Shown here: positions 37,997-53,052 of the stretch, piece by piece | How positions within the stretch are numbered: the first letter of the stretch is position 1 | Layout of the letters: each line of letters starts with the position of its first letter | Source: Chrysomallon squamiferum | Lineage: Eukaryota > Mollusca > Gastropoda > Neomphalida > Peltospiridae | Length of the DNA stretch: 64,000 nucleotides | Assembly: GCA_012295275.1 (NCBI GenBank) | Contig: CM022676.1 | Location: 14,914,825-14,978,824, forward strand | Direction of reading: 5' to 3' | Notes under the pieces: model-generated | What the model was told of the DNA's origin: nothing | Databases searched by the model: none | Seen by the model: only the letters and a program-made list of their open reading frames with translations | Made by a program: the position numbers and the translations under genes

Positions 37997-39988
37997 ATCA
38001 ATAAATAAATAAATAAAAGATTATAAGAAATATTTATATGTATTGAAACCATAGAATTAAATAAATAAATTAATTAGCCAAAACAGAACTGAAAACCAAC
38101 CAAATACCTGTCGTACTTATTTGAATATATCTTTTGAACCGCTGTACATAATTTTGTGTGTGTTTTGTTTACTTTTGCTACAGCTTTCATTATGTGCTAA
38201 TTAAAGTCAGAAAAAAATTGTCTGCCGGTACTATATTTATTTTCTATCATAACATCATTAATTCATACAAAAAGCTGTAAGAGGCTGAGTATGCCAGCAT
38301 ATTACAGTAATTTACTCAGTCTGTGAGTTTTAATTTACATTTCTCGTATTTAATGAACAATAAAATCAAAATAAAATATTTTGTAACTCATCCTTTATTT
38401 ACTCGGTTGTTAAAATAGTGTTATTATTTTATGATATGAAAATCAGTGTAATAAAAAAAAAATCAAAAAAAAAAAATAATGTGTAACTCATCCTTTATTT
38501 ACTCGCTTCTGAAAATAGTGTTATACTTTATTATTAGGAAACGCTGGTACCAGTAAAACTGTAATATACAAAATACACTAGGTGTATTATAGCATGACAT
38601 GTATTCATCAAGTTCAACTTTTATAAGTAAAATTAACCAGTTTTATCATCCATTAGTTTAAAGCATATTTATCATTTCTTCATTTAGTCATCCACATCTG
38701 TTTTCATCAGCCTGTCATGTATATTAAACTTTATTTTTTTAACATTTAACAAATTCTCTAATTTGAATACTAACCAAATAAGCAAGAAAGAGATAACTTG
38801 TATATTAAAAGAAATTAGCAATTTATTGTTTTAAATAATTATAATATAAAATATAATATAAACATATTTCAGTTTCCAACAGTGTTATAGAAACGTATTT
38901 AATATTTGCAAAAGTGCACACATGAATGTAAGCAGTATTTGCAGAATTTACACCATATAGAAATAATGGCCTTTATAATATAGTTAGAAATGACCATTTT
39001 GTTATTATTATTATTTATATTTTTCAATATCGTCATTTATTTATAGATTAATTGATTTATCATCTACAAAATCTTCCTGTATTGTCATGTAAAAGTCTCC
39101 ATTTTAATCCTCTTCATCATCCTTATCATCATTATCATCATCTAGATGCATAATATCAGTTATTAATACAGGGCAGTAATATCGTAAAATATTATTTTAA
39201 ATCGTTCTTTGCAGGATATGTTTTGATTAAATTATCTTGCTCTATTTTTTTATTAATTTTCTCATTTTTAAATCCCTGCTAATTATTATTGTCTAAACCA
39301 AATTAAGCCATTGCTAAATTTAACAGAAATATTTAAGCATTATTAATATTTATTATTACATGCATGTACAACCAAAACACTACCTATAGCATTTGATTAA
39401 TTTTCCTGGAAAATTTATTATGAAACTTAGTAAGTGGTTAATTATTATAATAAATTAATGATGTGATAAAGTATTAATTATTTCTGGTAGTATTTATAAT
39501 GTAAAGTGTCTAATGTAATATTTGCAACATTCTGTTTTTGTTTTTCACTTTTTTTTTTTATTTTTATTTTTTTTATTTTTTGTATTATTATTATAATTTT
39601 ATTTTTTTTTTTTTTTTTTAATATTATTATCATTATTGTTATTTGTAAATAAACTTGAAAGTATCAGTTTTCATATTTATATATTTGTTTTCTCATTGTT
39701 ATATAATTAGTAGTTTTATTTTTCTGTTCTCTTCTTCTTTTCTTTAAAATTATTCTCTAATTTAAATAAATAAATAAATTAATTAATTAAATTAAATTAT
39801 TTAATTTTTATTTATTTAAAATTCATTATTTTGTTTTTTTTTTTTTTTCTGTTAGTTTCCTGCACTGTACTTACACAAAATGGGCTGGAAGGGTCAGCTA
39901 CCTACAGCAAACATTAACAATAAACTGTATAAAATTATACAGTTTGTGTAATGACAGCATCTACAGGTAGATTAATAATAAACAATAA

Positions 39989-40025
<37 letters not shown>

Positions 40026-40301
40026 GCATTTAATGCCATTACATTTTCTTTGTTATTTACAACCAATAATTTTGAAATGTGTATTATTTATTTATTTTTT
40101 TTTTAAATGCTGGGGTCAGATATAGTTCATATCTATAAGCCTGTAACACACTGAATAATTATTTTTCTTTTCTATTTGTAATTTTTGTTTTACAAATCCT
40201 TGTATGTGCTTTTAATACTTGAATATTGGCTGTGATACTGATAGCCTTACCTTGTTTCTGTGAATAAATATCTCAAAGTGTCTTTTGAATTTGTTCTATT
40301 C

Positions 40302-40381
<80 letters not shown>

Positions 40382-40640
40382 ACCACTGGATACCAAATGT
40401 CTGTTGTTTTCCTTGTTTTTATTTATGTATTAGTTTATTTGTTTATTTCTTCTTTTGTTTTGTTTTGTTTATTTATTTATTTGTTTATTTATTTATTTAT
40501 TTATTTATTTAAAGATAATATCGAACATTTACAAAAAAAAAAAAAAAATAAAAAAATCAACAAAAGACAACAAAAATTCATTTGAAATATACCTATATAT
40601 CTATGTATCTATATATTGATATATTTCTTTTCTTTTTGTG
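36900..40640. other. Gene-poor AT-rich region
   Basis: Nothing coding is recognised over 3.7 kb. (CT)n at 37601-37712, (AAAT)n at 37963-38018, (TA)n at 39992-40023 and (ATT)n at 40303-40380. A 44-bp phrase starting GTAACTCATCC is duplicated at 38383-38426 and 38483-38526, 100 bp apart. Confidence 0.7.
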
Positions 40641-40739
40641 TCAAAGACAGTGTAGTAGAAACAGAATGCTGCAAACAGATCAGCATCTTCATATATTTAG
40701 TTGATGCAGAACCATTCTTAGAAAATTTTAATGTTTCAC

Positions 40740-42210
40740 TTTTTCCCATCTAAAACATTATCATTACTATCTTTTAAAGACTCGATACCTTTGTCCTCCA
40801 GTTTTCCAACAACAAAAACATGAATGCTGCAAACAGATCTCTATGTTCGCCTGCTTTGCACAGCAGACAGAATAGAACATTTAACATTTTCACTATCAGA
40901 ATGAGACCCGTGAACTGTCTGCACTTGTCCTTTCGTAACATTTTGCCAGATGGACCTGGTGAAAAACTAAAATGGGATTATCTTAATACCTTTTGACAAA
41001 CCTGATAATCTGTTCACAGATCTACCGACTGGAGTCATGTTAGTTCCAATGAATTCTGTGAAAGACTGATTCTCCACCCAACACGTGATAATCAGTGATG
41101 ATAGTAGATGGAATGTAATGGCCTGTTCGCCTCTCGCAGATGTCTAACTGAGATGTTTGTTGACGTGGTACTTCATGTTTAAACAAGTTATTCAAATCAT
41201 TGCCAGTCTTAATATCACCTACAACAGGAAGGCTTCGAAAGTGCAGTTGAGGATCTACTCGGACAACAATAGTTTCATTATCTTTGGAAGTAGACTTTTG
41301 TCCCATTATTCTGACTGAGACTCCTCTTTTAACGGAATATTCTTATGAAGAGTTGCAGTACTGACGTCAACAGTTATATGTAGATCAGCAGTGACTTGTC
41401 TGTAATTACTCCAATCGCTATGTTTACAATGTGGTCCGACTGTTGAAATTGTATATATAATCTGTATCTTCTCCGGACTTGATATCCTTGACTGCAACTT
41501 TGCAGTAATGGATCTAAGTAAGAATCTGCATTCCCTAGTTGACAGATGTTCATGCTGGCAAAATTAGCAGCCATCACGTTCTCTGGGTGTCTTCCAAGTC
41601 CCGATCACAGATTACATCTCCCGCTGATTTAAGCTGTTGATTAGCTGGATTACAAGGTGCGTGAAGAGGCCAGCCCCAAACCTGTCGTTCTTTCGCTTTT
41701 CAAAACAGAAAACATTCCATAAAATAAGAGCTGGACTTCTGCAGGATGGACGTGTATTTCACTGAGGGTTCCATTAGCCAATGTGTGACCCCGGAAAGCT
41801 CTAACGTAGGCTTTGCCATTTAGGAAATAGTTTACATCATTTTTCGGAACACGTCACTTAAATCACGTCCGTAAAACCTCAGGCGTTCTATTAGGTGCTC
41901 AAGGCAGTAAAGATAGGACATCCTGGTGTCATGAATTATTGTGCTTGTTTTAACCGTGAATGTTGATGAAAGATAAGGACTGAACTGTGCTATGATTCCT
42001 CTTTCCAGAGGCAACGAATAACAAAGTGGAATATACTACAAGACGTGTTGGTGTGATTCATATCCATCATGGTAGGAAGAGAAGAGATGATTTTCCAGGA
42101 AGATCATCCTTGCATTCTGACTGCATCATTCCTGACCATTCAGTTCTTCTGAGACGAAGTCGCAAGGATGTCGTCCTGACAAGACGAAGCTTGACTTCAC
42201 GTCTTCTGTA
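40740..42210 (-). pseudogene. Decayed coding relic of unknown family
   Basis: Base composition is more balanced than in the flanks, and overlapping minus-strand frames (41040-41306, 41306-41497, 41374-41577, 41832-42014 and unclosed stretches near 40750-40950) give protein-like sequence with no low-complexity runs. They are interrupted by stops and frame changes and cannot be joined into one gene. No domain, catalytic motif or terminal repeat was recognised. A pseudogene or old transposon is likely. Confidence 0.45.
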
Positions 42211-42219
42211 GTTGTATGT

Positions 42220-42286
42220 ATGTTGTTCTGTATGTCAGGCAGCTTTTCCTACACTGGTGCTGAGACCTGTCCAAGAAATTTGTTAC

Positions 42287-42323
<37 letters not shown>

Positions 42324-42608
42324 TAAATTATTTATTCTTGGTTAACCCATTCCCTGTCTTATATCTACTGGAGAAATAATTAAGATTAATTTCATACAGA
42401 TATTTTACATTTTTAATTATTTCTTTATTTCTGTATGTTTGTATTTGGTTATACAATTTAATTTCTATTTATTGGTTTATTTTGTATATTTATTTATTTA
42501 TTTATTTATTTTTTTTTTATATTATTATTTTGTTTATTTATTTATTTATTTTTATTTATTTATTTATTTGTATATTTATTTATTTTATTTATTTATTTAT
42601 TTATTTAT

Positions 42609-42666
<58 letters not shown>

Positions 42667-43233
42667 TAAATTCTCTTCACTACATTTAATATTAGTTTAA
42701 ATATATGCTACTGCCGCGTACGAGTCAGTCAGTTCACCTAAGCACATTTGTCTTATTGTTATCGGCTGCACGTGTATTTCTATCTGTCCTTGCATATTAG
42801 TCAGATCTCTCACATCGTATCCAAATTTGTATTTACGTCAGAACTGTTTACCACAACGTGATCAAACTGAAAATGATATCGACCAACTGTGATGACAGCA
42901 TAGCAAAAATTAATATGTTAATATTTTAACTGTTTGTGACTAGTGTTCAACATCGACTTTGAATATACAGCTTCGTTCTTCACAGGTTAAGTTTACTGTA
43001 TATTTACTTTCATCTTCCATCATCATCATCATTATCGTTGTTGTTATAATAATAACAATAATAACGATAATAATGATGATGATGATGTTGTTGTTGATGA
43101 TGATTATATTAATGAAAATAACAATAATAATAATAAAATAGACATTGTTAACGTAGATACCTCTACCTGTAGACATTTCCATTAATTTTCAATTTAACTC
43201 AGCGAGGTTTTGTACATAAAAGTTAATTTCTGC

Positions 43234-43278
<45 letters not shown>

Positions 43279-43287
43279 TTTTTGTTG

Positions 43288-43355
<68 letters not shown>

Positions 43356-43470
43356 ATTATTATTGTTATTATTGTTGTTAGATAGATAGATGGATAGATA
43401 AATAAAGAAGAGAGACAGACAGGGCTACAGAGAGAGAGATAAATAATATATACTTGCACCATTCTCTTCT
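42220..43470. other. Simple-repeat intergenic region
   Basis: No gene is visible. (AAT)n at 42287-42321, (TTTA)n at 42486-42616 merging into (ATT)n at 42617-42665, and (ATT)n at 43235-43350 interrupted by a GTT stretch. Confidence 0.7.
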
Positions 43471-43478
43471 TCAGTAAG

Positions 43479-44336
<858 letters not shown>

Positions 44337-44339
44337 TAA

Positions 44340-44540
44340 CAGCCATTAGAAGACGCCGGAGTCATTCGTATTTCTTTTGTAATATCAGTGCTAATTTTGC
44401 TAACAGCAATATATCCATGAATAAAACTTTTAGAAAGTTGCTAAATACTTACTTTATACGTTAATCAACCAATTAATTAAGAAATTATTTATTTATTTAT
44501 TTGTTTATTTCTTAATGTTTAATTTTTGAACATGCTTTGG
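44340..44540. other. 3' flank of gene A
   Basis: An ATGAATAAAAC stretch near 44417-44427 provides a possible AATAAA poly(A) signal about 85 bp after the stop. Nothing else is seen. Confidence 0.4.
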
Positions 44541-44559
44541 AATTGAATTATTATTATTT

Positions 44560-45320
44560 GTATTGTTATCGTTGTCAATAGAAATATAAGTGTCAGTGCG
44601 TGTCGGTATATAAATATCAGTGTGTGTATGTCCCAGTATATAAAAATGATTGTCTGTGTTTCAGTATATAAATATGAGTGTGTGTATTTGTCAGCATATA
44701 AATACCAGTATATGTGCATGTCAGAAGAAATATCTGTTTACGTATGTGCCAGTATATAAATGTTAGTTCGCGCGCACACACACACACACACTCCAACACA
44801 CACACACACACATATACATATATTGTATATTTAAGCTGTATACCAGTGTATATGTCAGTGTATGTGTCAGTATAAAAATGTCCATGTGTATGTGTCAGTA
44901 TGTCTATGTTTCAGTGTAGGTGTTTGTTCTCAGTTTGTGTATGTCAGTATGTACGATTGTCACTGGGTGTCACTGTGTTTGGATGCCAGTGTGAATGTGT
45001 CAGTATGTGTGCCTTTAGTGTGCGTTATTATGTATTCAGGTTGGCGGTGTATGTGTTATTACGTGTGTTTTTCATTGTTTCACTGTGAGTGTGTCTCAAT
45101 GTATTCATGGTAATGTGTGTCCCTACGTATCACTCTGTATTTATTCGTATGTGCCGGTTTGTGTGTTTGATAATGTATGCATTTTTCTGTGAATGTGGCT
45201 GTGTGCGTGTATCTGTGCGTATATTTGTCAGTGGGTATATGTCAGAGAATGTTTTAGTGTATGTATGCACCAGTTTTGATACGTCAGTGTATATGAATAC
45301 ATATTTCTGTAAGTAAATGC
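44560..45320 (+). repeat. Degenerate minisatellite with CAGTATATAAATA and GTGTGT phrases
   Basis: A loose repeat of about 25-35 bp (GTGTATGTGTCAGTATATAAAT and variants) runs for about 750 bp. It becomes more degenerate to the right and passes into (GT)-rich sequence and (TA)n at 45366-45403. Confidence 0.65.
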
Positions 45321-45359
45321 CTTTAAATGTGTGTGTGTGTTTTTATGTGTGCCTGTGTA

Positions 45360-45407
<48 letters not shown>

Positions 45408-45409
45408 GA

Positions 45410-46660
45410 GATAGATAGAGAGAGAGATAGATCAAATTGCTGTAGATTTTATGTGCAACTCAAAAGAAGTGGCCCTATTTAAAATTATTTTATTTCTGTG
45501 TTATTTATATGTTTAATAGCTCATAGACAGCGTGTTTTATTACATAATCTGACTGTATATAATATGAATACGTTCTGAAATAGACGAATTCTTATCGTGT
45601 TTTGCCTATCACTATCGCTTCTGTTCTAAGACAGGCGATTGTTTTGCTTTCAAAATTCTTGCGAGAACGGCAAATTAAGAATCTTTAATCCTAAACTATA
45701 CTAGATAACGGAATAATGTATTTAGAGGTATTGATAGAAAGCCGAATAAAAAGCTAATGACTTTTCATTAATATCATAAAATGATAAATTGATCAATTTA
45801 AAACAGATTATTTTTGTTTGTTGATAAGCCCCATCAGAGAATATTTCATCAATGGTCATATGAGAGGTATGATAGGTACCACACCTTTAGTACATGAAAT
45901 GCTGTTATTTTCATTTTTTTGAGTAACAGTTGTATATATAGACTGTGCTTGTGCAATGTAAAATATTGGTTTTGTAATTCCTTTCAAGGTAATATTTAAC
46001 ATAAAACCCCAAAATTAAAAGAACCCTCACTGGATGTTACTGATGACATGACATTTTCCTTCTAAATCAACCAAAAACTAATACTGATTAAATCATTCTT
46101 TTTTCAGATGTTTAAAGTAGTCGATCTGAATAAGTTAATGCATGTTTAGCAACATGATCCAGTCATTGTAACGTTTTGCTTGACTTCTTTCCTTGCGATC
46201 AGTCACATCCGATCATATTGTTGTTGCTTTTTAAACAATGGCCTTTTATCAACAATAAATGGTTTCAAAATATCTTCTACTTCTAAAATTTATGAACAAT
46301 AAAAGTAAGACTTTCCATTAATATTAGAATTTGCACTTAAAAGTAATTTTCAAAATATTCCCTATGTGTCACACGTCAAGGCTAAGCTTTTGAGAATGGG
46401 TTACTATATATATGTGTGTTTATGTGCGTACGCACGCGCGCATACGTGTGTGTTTCCTGCATGAACTCACGTCCTGTATTTGCTGTTCAGAAAATAAATA
46501 TGAATAACGAATGACTGACTGACACCACTTGCTTTGTTTTATTCGTGACAAAATTTCTGTAATGATTAGAATGTAGCTTACAGGCGCACTACACGTTACA
46601 CACATATCAGTAACACCATCAATGTCTTTATGTTTTCCACTGTGTGGATAAAAAGAAACA

Positions 46661-46702
<42 letters not shown>

Positions 46703-47307
46703 CATCATCATTGTTATTATTATTATTGTTGTTGTTGTTATTATTGTTATTATTATTAAAACTATTTGATATTCAAAACAATGACAATGGAAAGTAGTTT
46801 TACTTTGTACTGTACCGTTTAAAAACATCATGATACGAACGAGTGAACTGAAAGATCAGGAAAAGCAGCGAAGCAATAATTTCTATTATTCATACTGGCC
46901 TGTAGGATGTTTTTATAGTCATGATTGACAAAACATTCATTCAAGATATCAATAAGCGGTGTAAATCTAAAGAAAACAATATTAAGATACTGAAAGAAAA
47001 GATGTACATTGTTTCGAAGGGCTGTCTTTAATTTTACAAAAGCTGTGTTAATGTATGAAACACGATGTGTATTCTCATTTTAGACGCACGCACGCAGACG
47101 CACACATATAGACTACATCCATAATTCAGATACACACATACAAACCCACACAAAGATGGACACTGTGACGAAGATAAATAATCTCGTCTTCAGTTAACGC
47201 AAAACCCGATTATCTATAAAACTGTGATTCATTACATACATTTGTTTTACGTTTACAAACATAAAGTATTTTACTAAAATAATTTTTCTTCATATCTAAA
47301 CTTAAGA

Positions 47308-47371
<64 letters not shown>

Positions 47372-47709
47372 TTTTTATTATTATTTTTTTTTGTAGGATA
47401 GAGCCAGTTTTGACTGATAAACTAAGATTTTGAAATTTGTTAACCCGCGTGGCTTAGCTTTTATCTTTGATTCCTCGGTTCAGACGAAGTTGAGGTTCAT
47501 GTTGTGTTTCGGGAAGCTACAAGCGAGCTGTTGCACGTGACAGCTGTTCCGTTTGATGGACACAAGGGCACGTGAGAGAATTTCAAACTTTGGCCTTGCT
47601 TTGATAAGCGTTTCGAGGCGGTATCTATAAGAGACTTGTCTAACCTTGTCATCAGGCAGAGTAATCTTTGTGTGTGTATCTGAAAGTAATTGCAAATGTA
47701 GGGTATATA

Positions 47710-47767
<58 letters not shown>

Positions 47768-48112
47768 TGCGCGCGTTAACGTAATAACTTGACTCTCCCG
47801 TGACAGATTCCGTCATTAATTATTTTAACTGATGTTTCCACAAAATCGTAAATCATGTAGTTGCGATTATTATACTTCATAATATTAAAAGACATATTCT
47901 ATATAAAAATAAATAACTCAAACTGTACCCTTGTTGATGTGTTATTTACCTCAGTTGATACATATGTGTGTGTTTGTGTGTGTGTGTGTATGTGTGTCAC
48001 GGTGTCAATGCTTAAAGTGCTCGTTATGATATCTAGGGGATTAGAACACTATGACGTGTTAAATAGTAACAGTAATTCATGATACCGACCACTTTAAGCA
48101 TTTACACACACA

Positions 48113-48162
<50 letters not shown>

Positions 48163-48560
48163 ATATGTATGGGATTATGTACGTATGTATGTTTATTTTT
48201 TGCCATATAAACCTGACATCACTTTTTGCATTGTTTTTTTTCCCATATTAAAGATATTGATCTGTTATCAACAAAACATTATTTTTATTTACCTCGACTG
48301 TGACTGTGTCCGCACAATCTGTTATAAAATGTAGAACTAATCTATAATTCTAAAAGTAATTAATTCAATAAACATAACAGAGTGCACCGTATTAAAGTGT
48401 GTGTTTTTTTGATCATATAATTTAAAACAGTTTCTTTATTTATTTATTATCTTTTTAAATTATCTAATGATCTGTGTTAGTGAAATTTTAGGCAGGCTAA
48501 TATACATATCTCATTCTTGAACAGAAATTAGTCTTAAGAAGAAGAGGAACGCAATAAGAG
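45410..48560. other. Intergenic region between genes A and B
   Basis: No gene is firmly supported. (ATT)n at 46661-46700 and 47311-47394, (GT)n at 47715-47763 and (CA)n at 48106-48160. A minus-strand frame at 47480-47695 (71 codons, more balanced composition, two cysteines) may be a relic exon, but no family was recognised. Confidence 0.5.
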
Positions 48561-48592
48561 AATTACCAAGTACATTTTTCATTTATTATACA

Positions 48593-48772
<180 letters not shown>

Positions 48773-48879
48773 CAGATTCTGATACACATACAGATGTATA
48801 ATATACGTGCATGTGCATGTATTTGACTTATATTGGTATATATTAGCGTGTGTGTGTGTGTGTGAACTTTTGCAGATAC

Positions 48880-49271
48880 TCTGTATAAGTGTTTTTGTGT
48901 CGTACAAATGATTAGCTTCCTGTGTAAAACCATTACTTAGTTTGTTATTTGCGTTGACGTGTCAAATATATATTTTTACGTGAAGAAATTTGTAATTATT
49001 CTCTTAAATACTGCTGTTTTATATAAAAAAAAAGAAAACAAATAATAAATTAATGAACGAATGAATGAATAAATAAATAAATAAATAAATGTAAATGAAT
49101 ATACGGGAATTGATGAAAACATAGTCACACACACATTGTTCGTGTAGTTCTATCGAGAACCGACAGGTTTAAATTTTGTTCTTCTTCTTGTTTTGTCATC
49201 ATCATTCTCATCATCGTCGTCGTGGTAATTATCATCATCATCATCATCTTCTTCTTCATTATTATTATTAC

Positions 49272-49320
<49 letters not shown>

Positions 49321-49890
49321 TATTATTGTTGTTATTGTTGTTGTTGTTACTTATTATTATTTTCTTTTTTAAGCTATTTATTTATGTATTTATTTAATAT
49401 TACGTACAATCCACTTACTTTGTACCTACCTGAAGACAGACAGATATATAGACTCACACAAGGATTCACATCAGACATTCATATACATCTAATCATATAA
49501 TAGATAAAATATACATGCATAAAAAAAAAAAAAAAAAAAAGCACACAGATCATAAACATACAAAAACACATGTACATGCACGTGTAGACCAAGACAGATG
49601 GCTTGATAGACAGATATGTAGGTAGGAAGGCAGAAAGAGAGACCGATAGACACAGACAGATAGACAGACAGACAGATAGGCAGATACAGAGATAGACAGA
49701 CAGATTGACTGACTGACAGATTTACTGACAGACAAATGCAGAGAAATGATAATTATTCATTTATTTATTTACTTCTTTTCTTCTCTACTTATTTATTTAT
49801 TTATTTACTCATTTATCTCTTTGCTTGTGTACTTAATTTCAGTATCATTATTTTGATTATTATCAATAACATTATTTTATTTATTTTATT
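48880..49890. other. 5' flank of gene B, left part of a segmental duplication
   Basis: The stretch from about 48895 (gtgtcgtacaaatgatt...) is repeated with small changes from about 52638, upstream of gene C. It includes (ATT)n at 49256-49322, an (A)20 run at 49521-49540 and GACA/GATA-rich sequence at 49560-49740. Confidence 0.7.
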
Positions 49891-49897
49891 TTGCAGA

Positions 49898-51815
49898 ATG
49901 TGCATCCTTTTGGTGTGTTTGTATTTCGTATTTTCTGTCGCTGACGTGCACTGCTGTTTCTTTCAGAAGCGTAGTGAGATAATACTTAAGGGTTGCACAC
50001 GAGACATCCGTACTGAAATGAGGAAATTTCTACCCATGTTTGACAGTTCGTGTAAACGATATGACCTCTGTTACATTTGTGTAAGTAAACGTCATGTTCT
50101 CAATTATCTTTGTGTAAGTAAACGTCACTATCTCAGTTATATTTGTGTAAGTAAACGTCCTGATCTTAGTTATGTTTGTGTAACTAAAAGTCCTGATCTC
50201 AGTTACCTTTGTGTAAGTAAACGTCCTGATCTAGTATATTTGTGTAAGTAAACGTCCTCATATCAGATATCTTTGTGTAAGTAAACGACCTGATCTCAGT
50301 TATCTTTGTGTAAGTAAAGATCCTGATCTCAGTTATCTTTGTGTAAGTAAACGTCCTGATCTCAGTTATCTTTCTGTAACTAAACGTCCTGATCTCAGTT
50401 ATCTTGTGGAACAAAACGTCATGATCTCAGTTGTCTTGTGTAAGTAAACGTCCTGATATATGTTATCTTTGTGTTAGTAAACGTCCTGATATCAGTTCTC
50501 TTTGTGTAACAATACCTTATGATCTCAGTTATCTATGTGTAAGTAAACGTTCTGATCTATGTTATCTTTGTGTAAGTAAACGTCCTGATCTGAGTAACCT
50601 TTATAAGTAAACGTCCTGATATCTTTATCTTTTTGTAAGTAAACGTCCTGATATATGTTATCTTTTTGTAAGTAAACGTCCTGATATCAGTTATCTTTGT
50701 GTAACAAAACGTCCTGATCTCAGTTATCTTTGTGTAACAAAACGTCCTGATCTCAGTTATCTTGTGGAACAAAACGTCATGATCTCAGTTATCTTGTGTA
50801 AGTAAACGTCCTGATATATGTTACCTTTGTGTAAGTAAACGTCCTGATATCAGTTCTATATGTGTAACAAAACGTCATGATCTCAGTTATATTTGTGTAA
50901 GTAAACGTCATGATCTCAGTTATCTTTGTGTAAGTAAACGTCGTGATGAAAGTTATCTTTGTGTACGTAAACGTCCTGATCTCAGTTATGTTTGTGTAAG
51001 TAAACGTCCTGATCTCAGTTATCTTTGTGTAAGTAAACGTCCTGATCTCAGTTACTTTTGTGTAAGTAAACGTCCTGATCTCTGTTATCTTTGTGTAAGT
51101 AAACGTCCTGATCTTAGTTATCTTTGTTTAAGGAAACGTCCTGATGTATGTTGCTTTTGCGTAAGTAAACGTCCTGATCTCAGTTATCTTTGTGTAAGTA
51201 AACGTCCTGATCTCAGTTATCTTTGTGTAAGTAAACGTCCTGATCTCTGTTATCTTTGTGAAAGTAAACGTCATGACCTCAGTTATCTTGAGTAAGTAAA
51301 TATCCTGATATCTCATATCTTTGTTTAAGTAAACGTCTGGATTTCAGGTATTTTTCTGTAAGTAAACTTTCTATACATATATGGATACAAATGTACAAAC
51401 ACGCAGAAACATACACACAAACATATATGCATAGACATGCATAGAGTCACACAAATACACATATAAAAATACATATACAAATAAATATATCCTAGCACAC
51501 ATATATACACGCATGCACGCACATATACAAATTCAGAGTGATGCACACACAGAGCCAAGCACATTTTCTGTCCTAAATACATACACAGATACACACATTT
51601 AAAATCATTTCGTATTTCAGGCGAGAGCGTTGAACAATGATAAGAGTTACTGTGACTTCTGGTTTTTCAAACATCTTGAAGCACGATGCAACATGAGAAA
51701 GGAGTGTCAAAGCGCGCTATTATATTTCTTTAAACACAACATTCAAAACGCAGATGTTTTAGATCATTCACCAAACATGTGTAAAAGTATTGATATCCAG
51801 AGGTGCATCGTTTAA
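49898..51815 (+). CDS. Small secreted Cys-rich protein B, PLA2-fold (conodipine-like), His replaced by Tyr
   Basis: Exons 49898-50080 and 51621-51815 join in phase 0 to give 125 residues. Residues 1-18 are a signal peptide, followed by CC at 19-20. CKRYDLCYIC at 52-61 matches the conodipine/PLA2 active-site helix C-x-R-H-D-x-C-Y-x-C, but Tyr55 stands where the catalytic His is expected while Asp56 is kept. Exon 2 supplies CDFWFFKHLEARCN and three more cysteines. The first exon ends exactly at the active-site motif. A 3' splice site (ttgcag) lies 1 bp before the ATG, implying a 5' UTR exon. AATAAA is at 51824-51829, immediately after the stop. Catalysis is doubtful; a binding or structural role is possible. 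The intron starts with a 33-bp repeat array that copies the exon/intron junction. Confidence 0.8.
50063..51370 (+). repeat. 33-bp minisatellite made of the exon 1/intron 1 junction of gene B
   Basis: About 38 tandem units of consensus GTAAGTAAACGTCCTGATCT followed by CAGTTATCTTTGT. The first unit is continuous with the end of exon 1: the coding sequence AAACGATATGACCTCTGTTA plus CATTTGT|gtaagt is itself a diverged unit. Nearly every unit therefore keeps a consensus 5' splice site (TGT|gtaagtaaa). At 33 bp (11 codons) the first units stay open and read VSKRPDLSYLC-like, a copy of the active-site helix, to a stop at 50249. Some units differ by 1-4 bp in length. Confidence 0.95.
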
Positions 51816-53006
51816 CCAAAGCAAATAAACGATATTGAAGATATCCTTGATTTTGTCGTTTCTTTCTGCCTGTAGTACTAAGAGTATTACTAACTATTCT
51901 TACTGTAATTTCTACTGCTATCACTGCTAGAATTATTACAGACATAGAACGTTTACTTCCAATAGAGAACAAAATATCTATTATTATTATTATTATTATT
52001 ATTTGTTGTTGTTGTTCCAGTTCTTATTGTTATTATTATTGTTGTTGTTCTTATTATTATAGCAGTTGTTGCCTTTGTTACTATTGCCGCTACCAATGAT
52101 GCTTTTTCTATTATTACAACACAAATACAGATGTTCATGCTGTTTATTGTACCATTACAACTACTACTACAGTTTTCACTAATTATATGTTTTAATACTG
52201 TTACAAATACTACACTGGCTGCTATAGAAACAACTTCTACTACAACTGAGAAAAGTAATGTTAGAATGATTCTTCGTGTTATGTGTGAGAAAACTGAAAA
52301 CAACGATAAAAACTAAAACTCGGTGACGATCAACTAAGAAAAAAAAAAGAATCCTGATTTTAATTGTCATTGCATATTTCCTGCTATTCCTAGGAAAAAT
52401 TCAGCGTGTTTCAATTTCTCACTGATATTCACTCTCAGTCTTCAAACAGTGATACCGACCCGTTGATTGGAAACTCGACATTACTTCTTTTATTCGTCGT
52501 AAAAATATCGCCAAAACCGTTCACAGAGACTGGCCATAAACTTTTCTCTATAACCCTTTATTTCCATCTGCATTTTGTTATTATCGATGTATATTAGCGT
52601 ATGCGTGTGCACCTGTTCAGATATTCTGTGCATGTGTTTTTGTGTCGTACAAATGATTGGCCTCCTGTTTTAAACGATTACTTAGTTTGTTATTTGCGTT
52701 GACGTGTCAAATATATTTTATTACGTGAACAAATTTGTAATTATTCTCTTAATAATGCTGTTGTATATAAACAAAGAAGGAAACAAATAATAAATTAATG
52801 AACGAACGAATGAATGAATGAATGAATGAATGAACAAATAAATGTAAATGAATATTCGGGAATTGATGAAAACATAGTCACACACACATTGTTCGTGTAG
52901 TTGTATCGAGTACCGACAGGTCTAAATTTTTGTTCTTCTTGTTGTTTTGTCATCATTATTCTCATCATCGTCGTCGTAGTAATAATCATCATCATCATCA
53001 TCGTAT

Positions 53007-53052
<46 letters not shown>

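Noticed and set aside
50081-51370. CRISPR-like array
   Set aside because: The units are contiguous with no unique spacers, in an animal gene intron, and derive from the exon junction.
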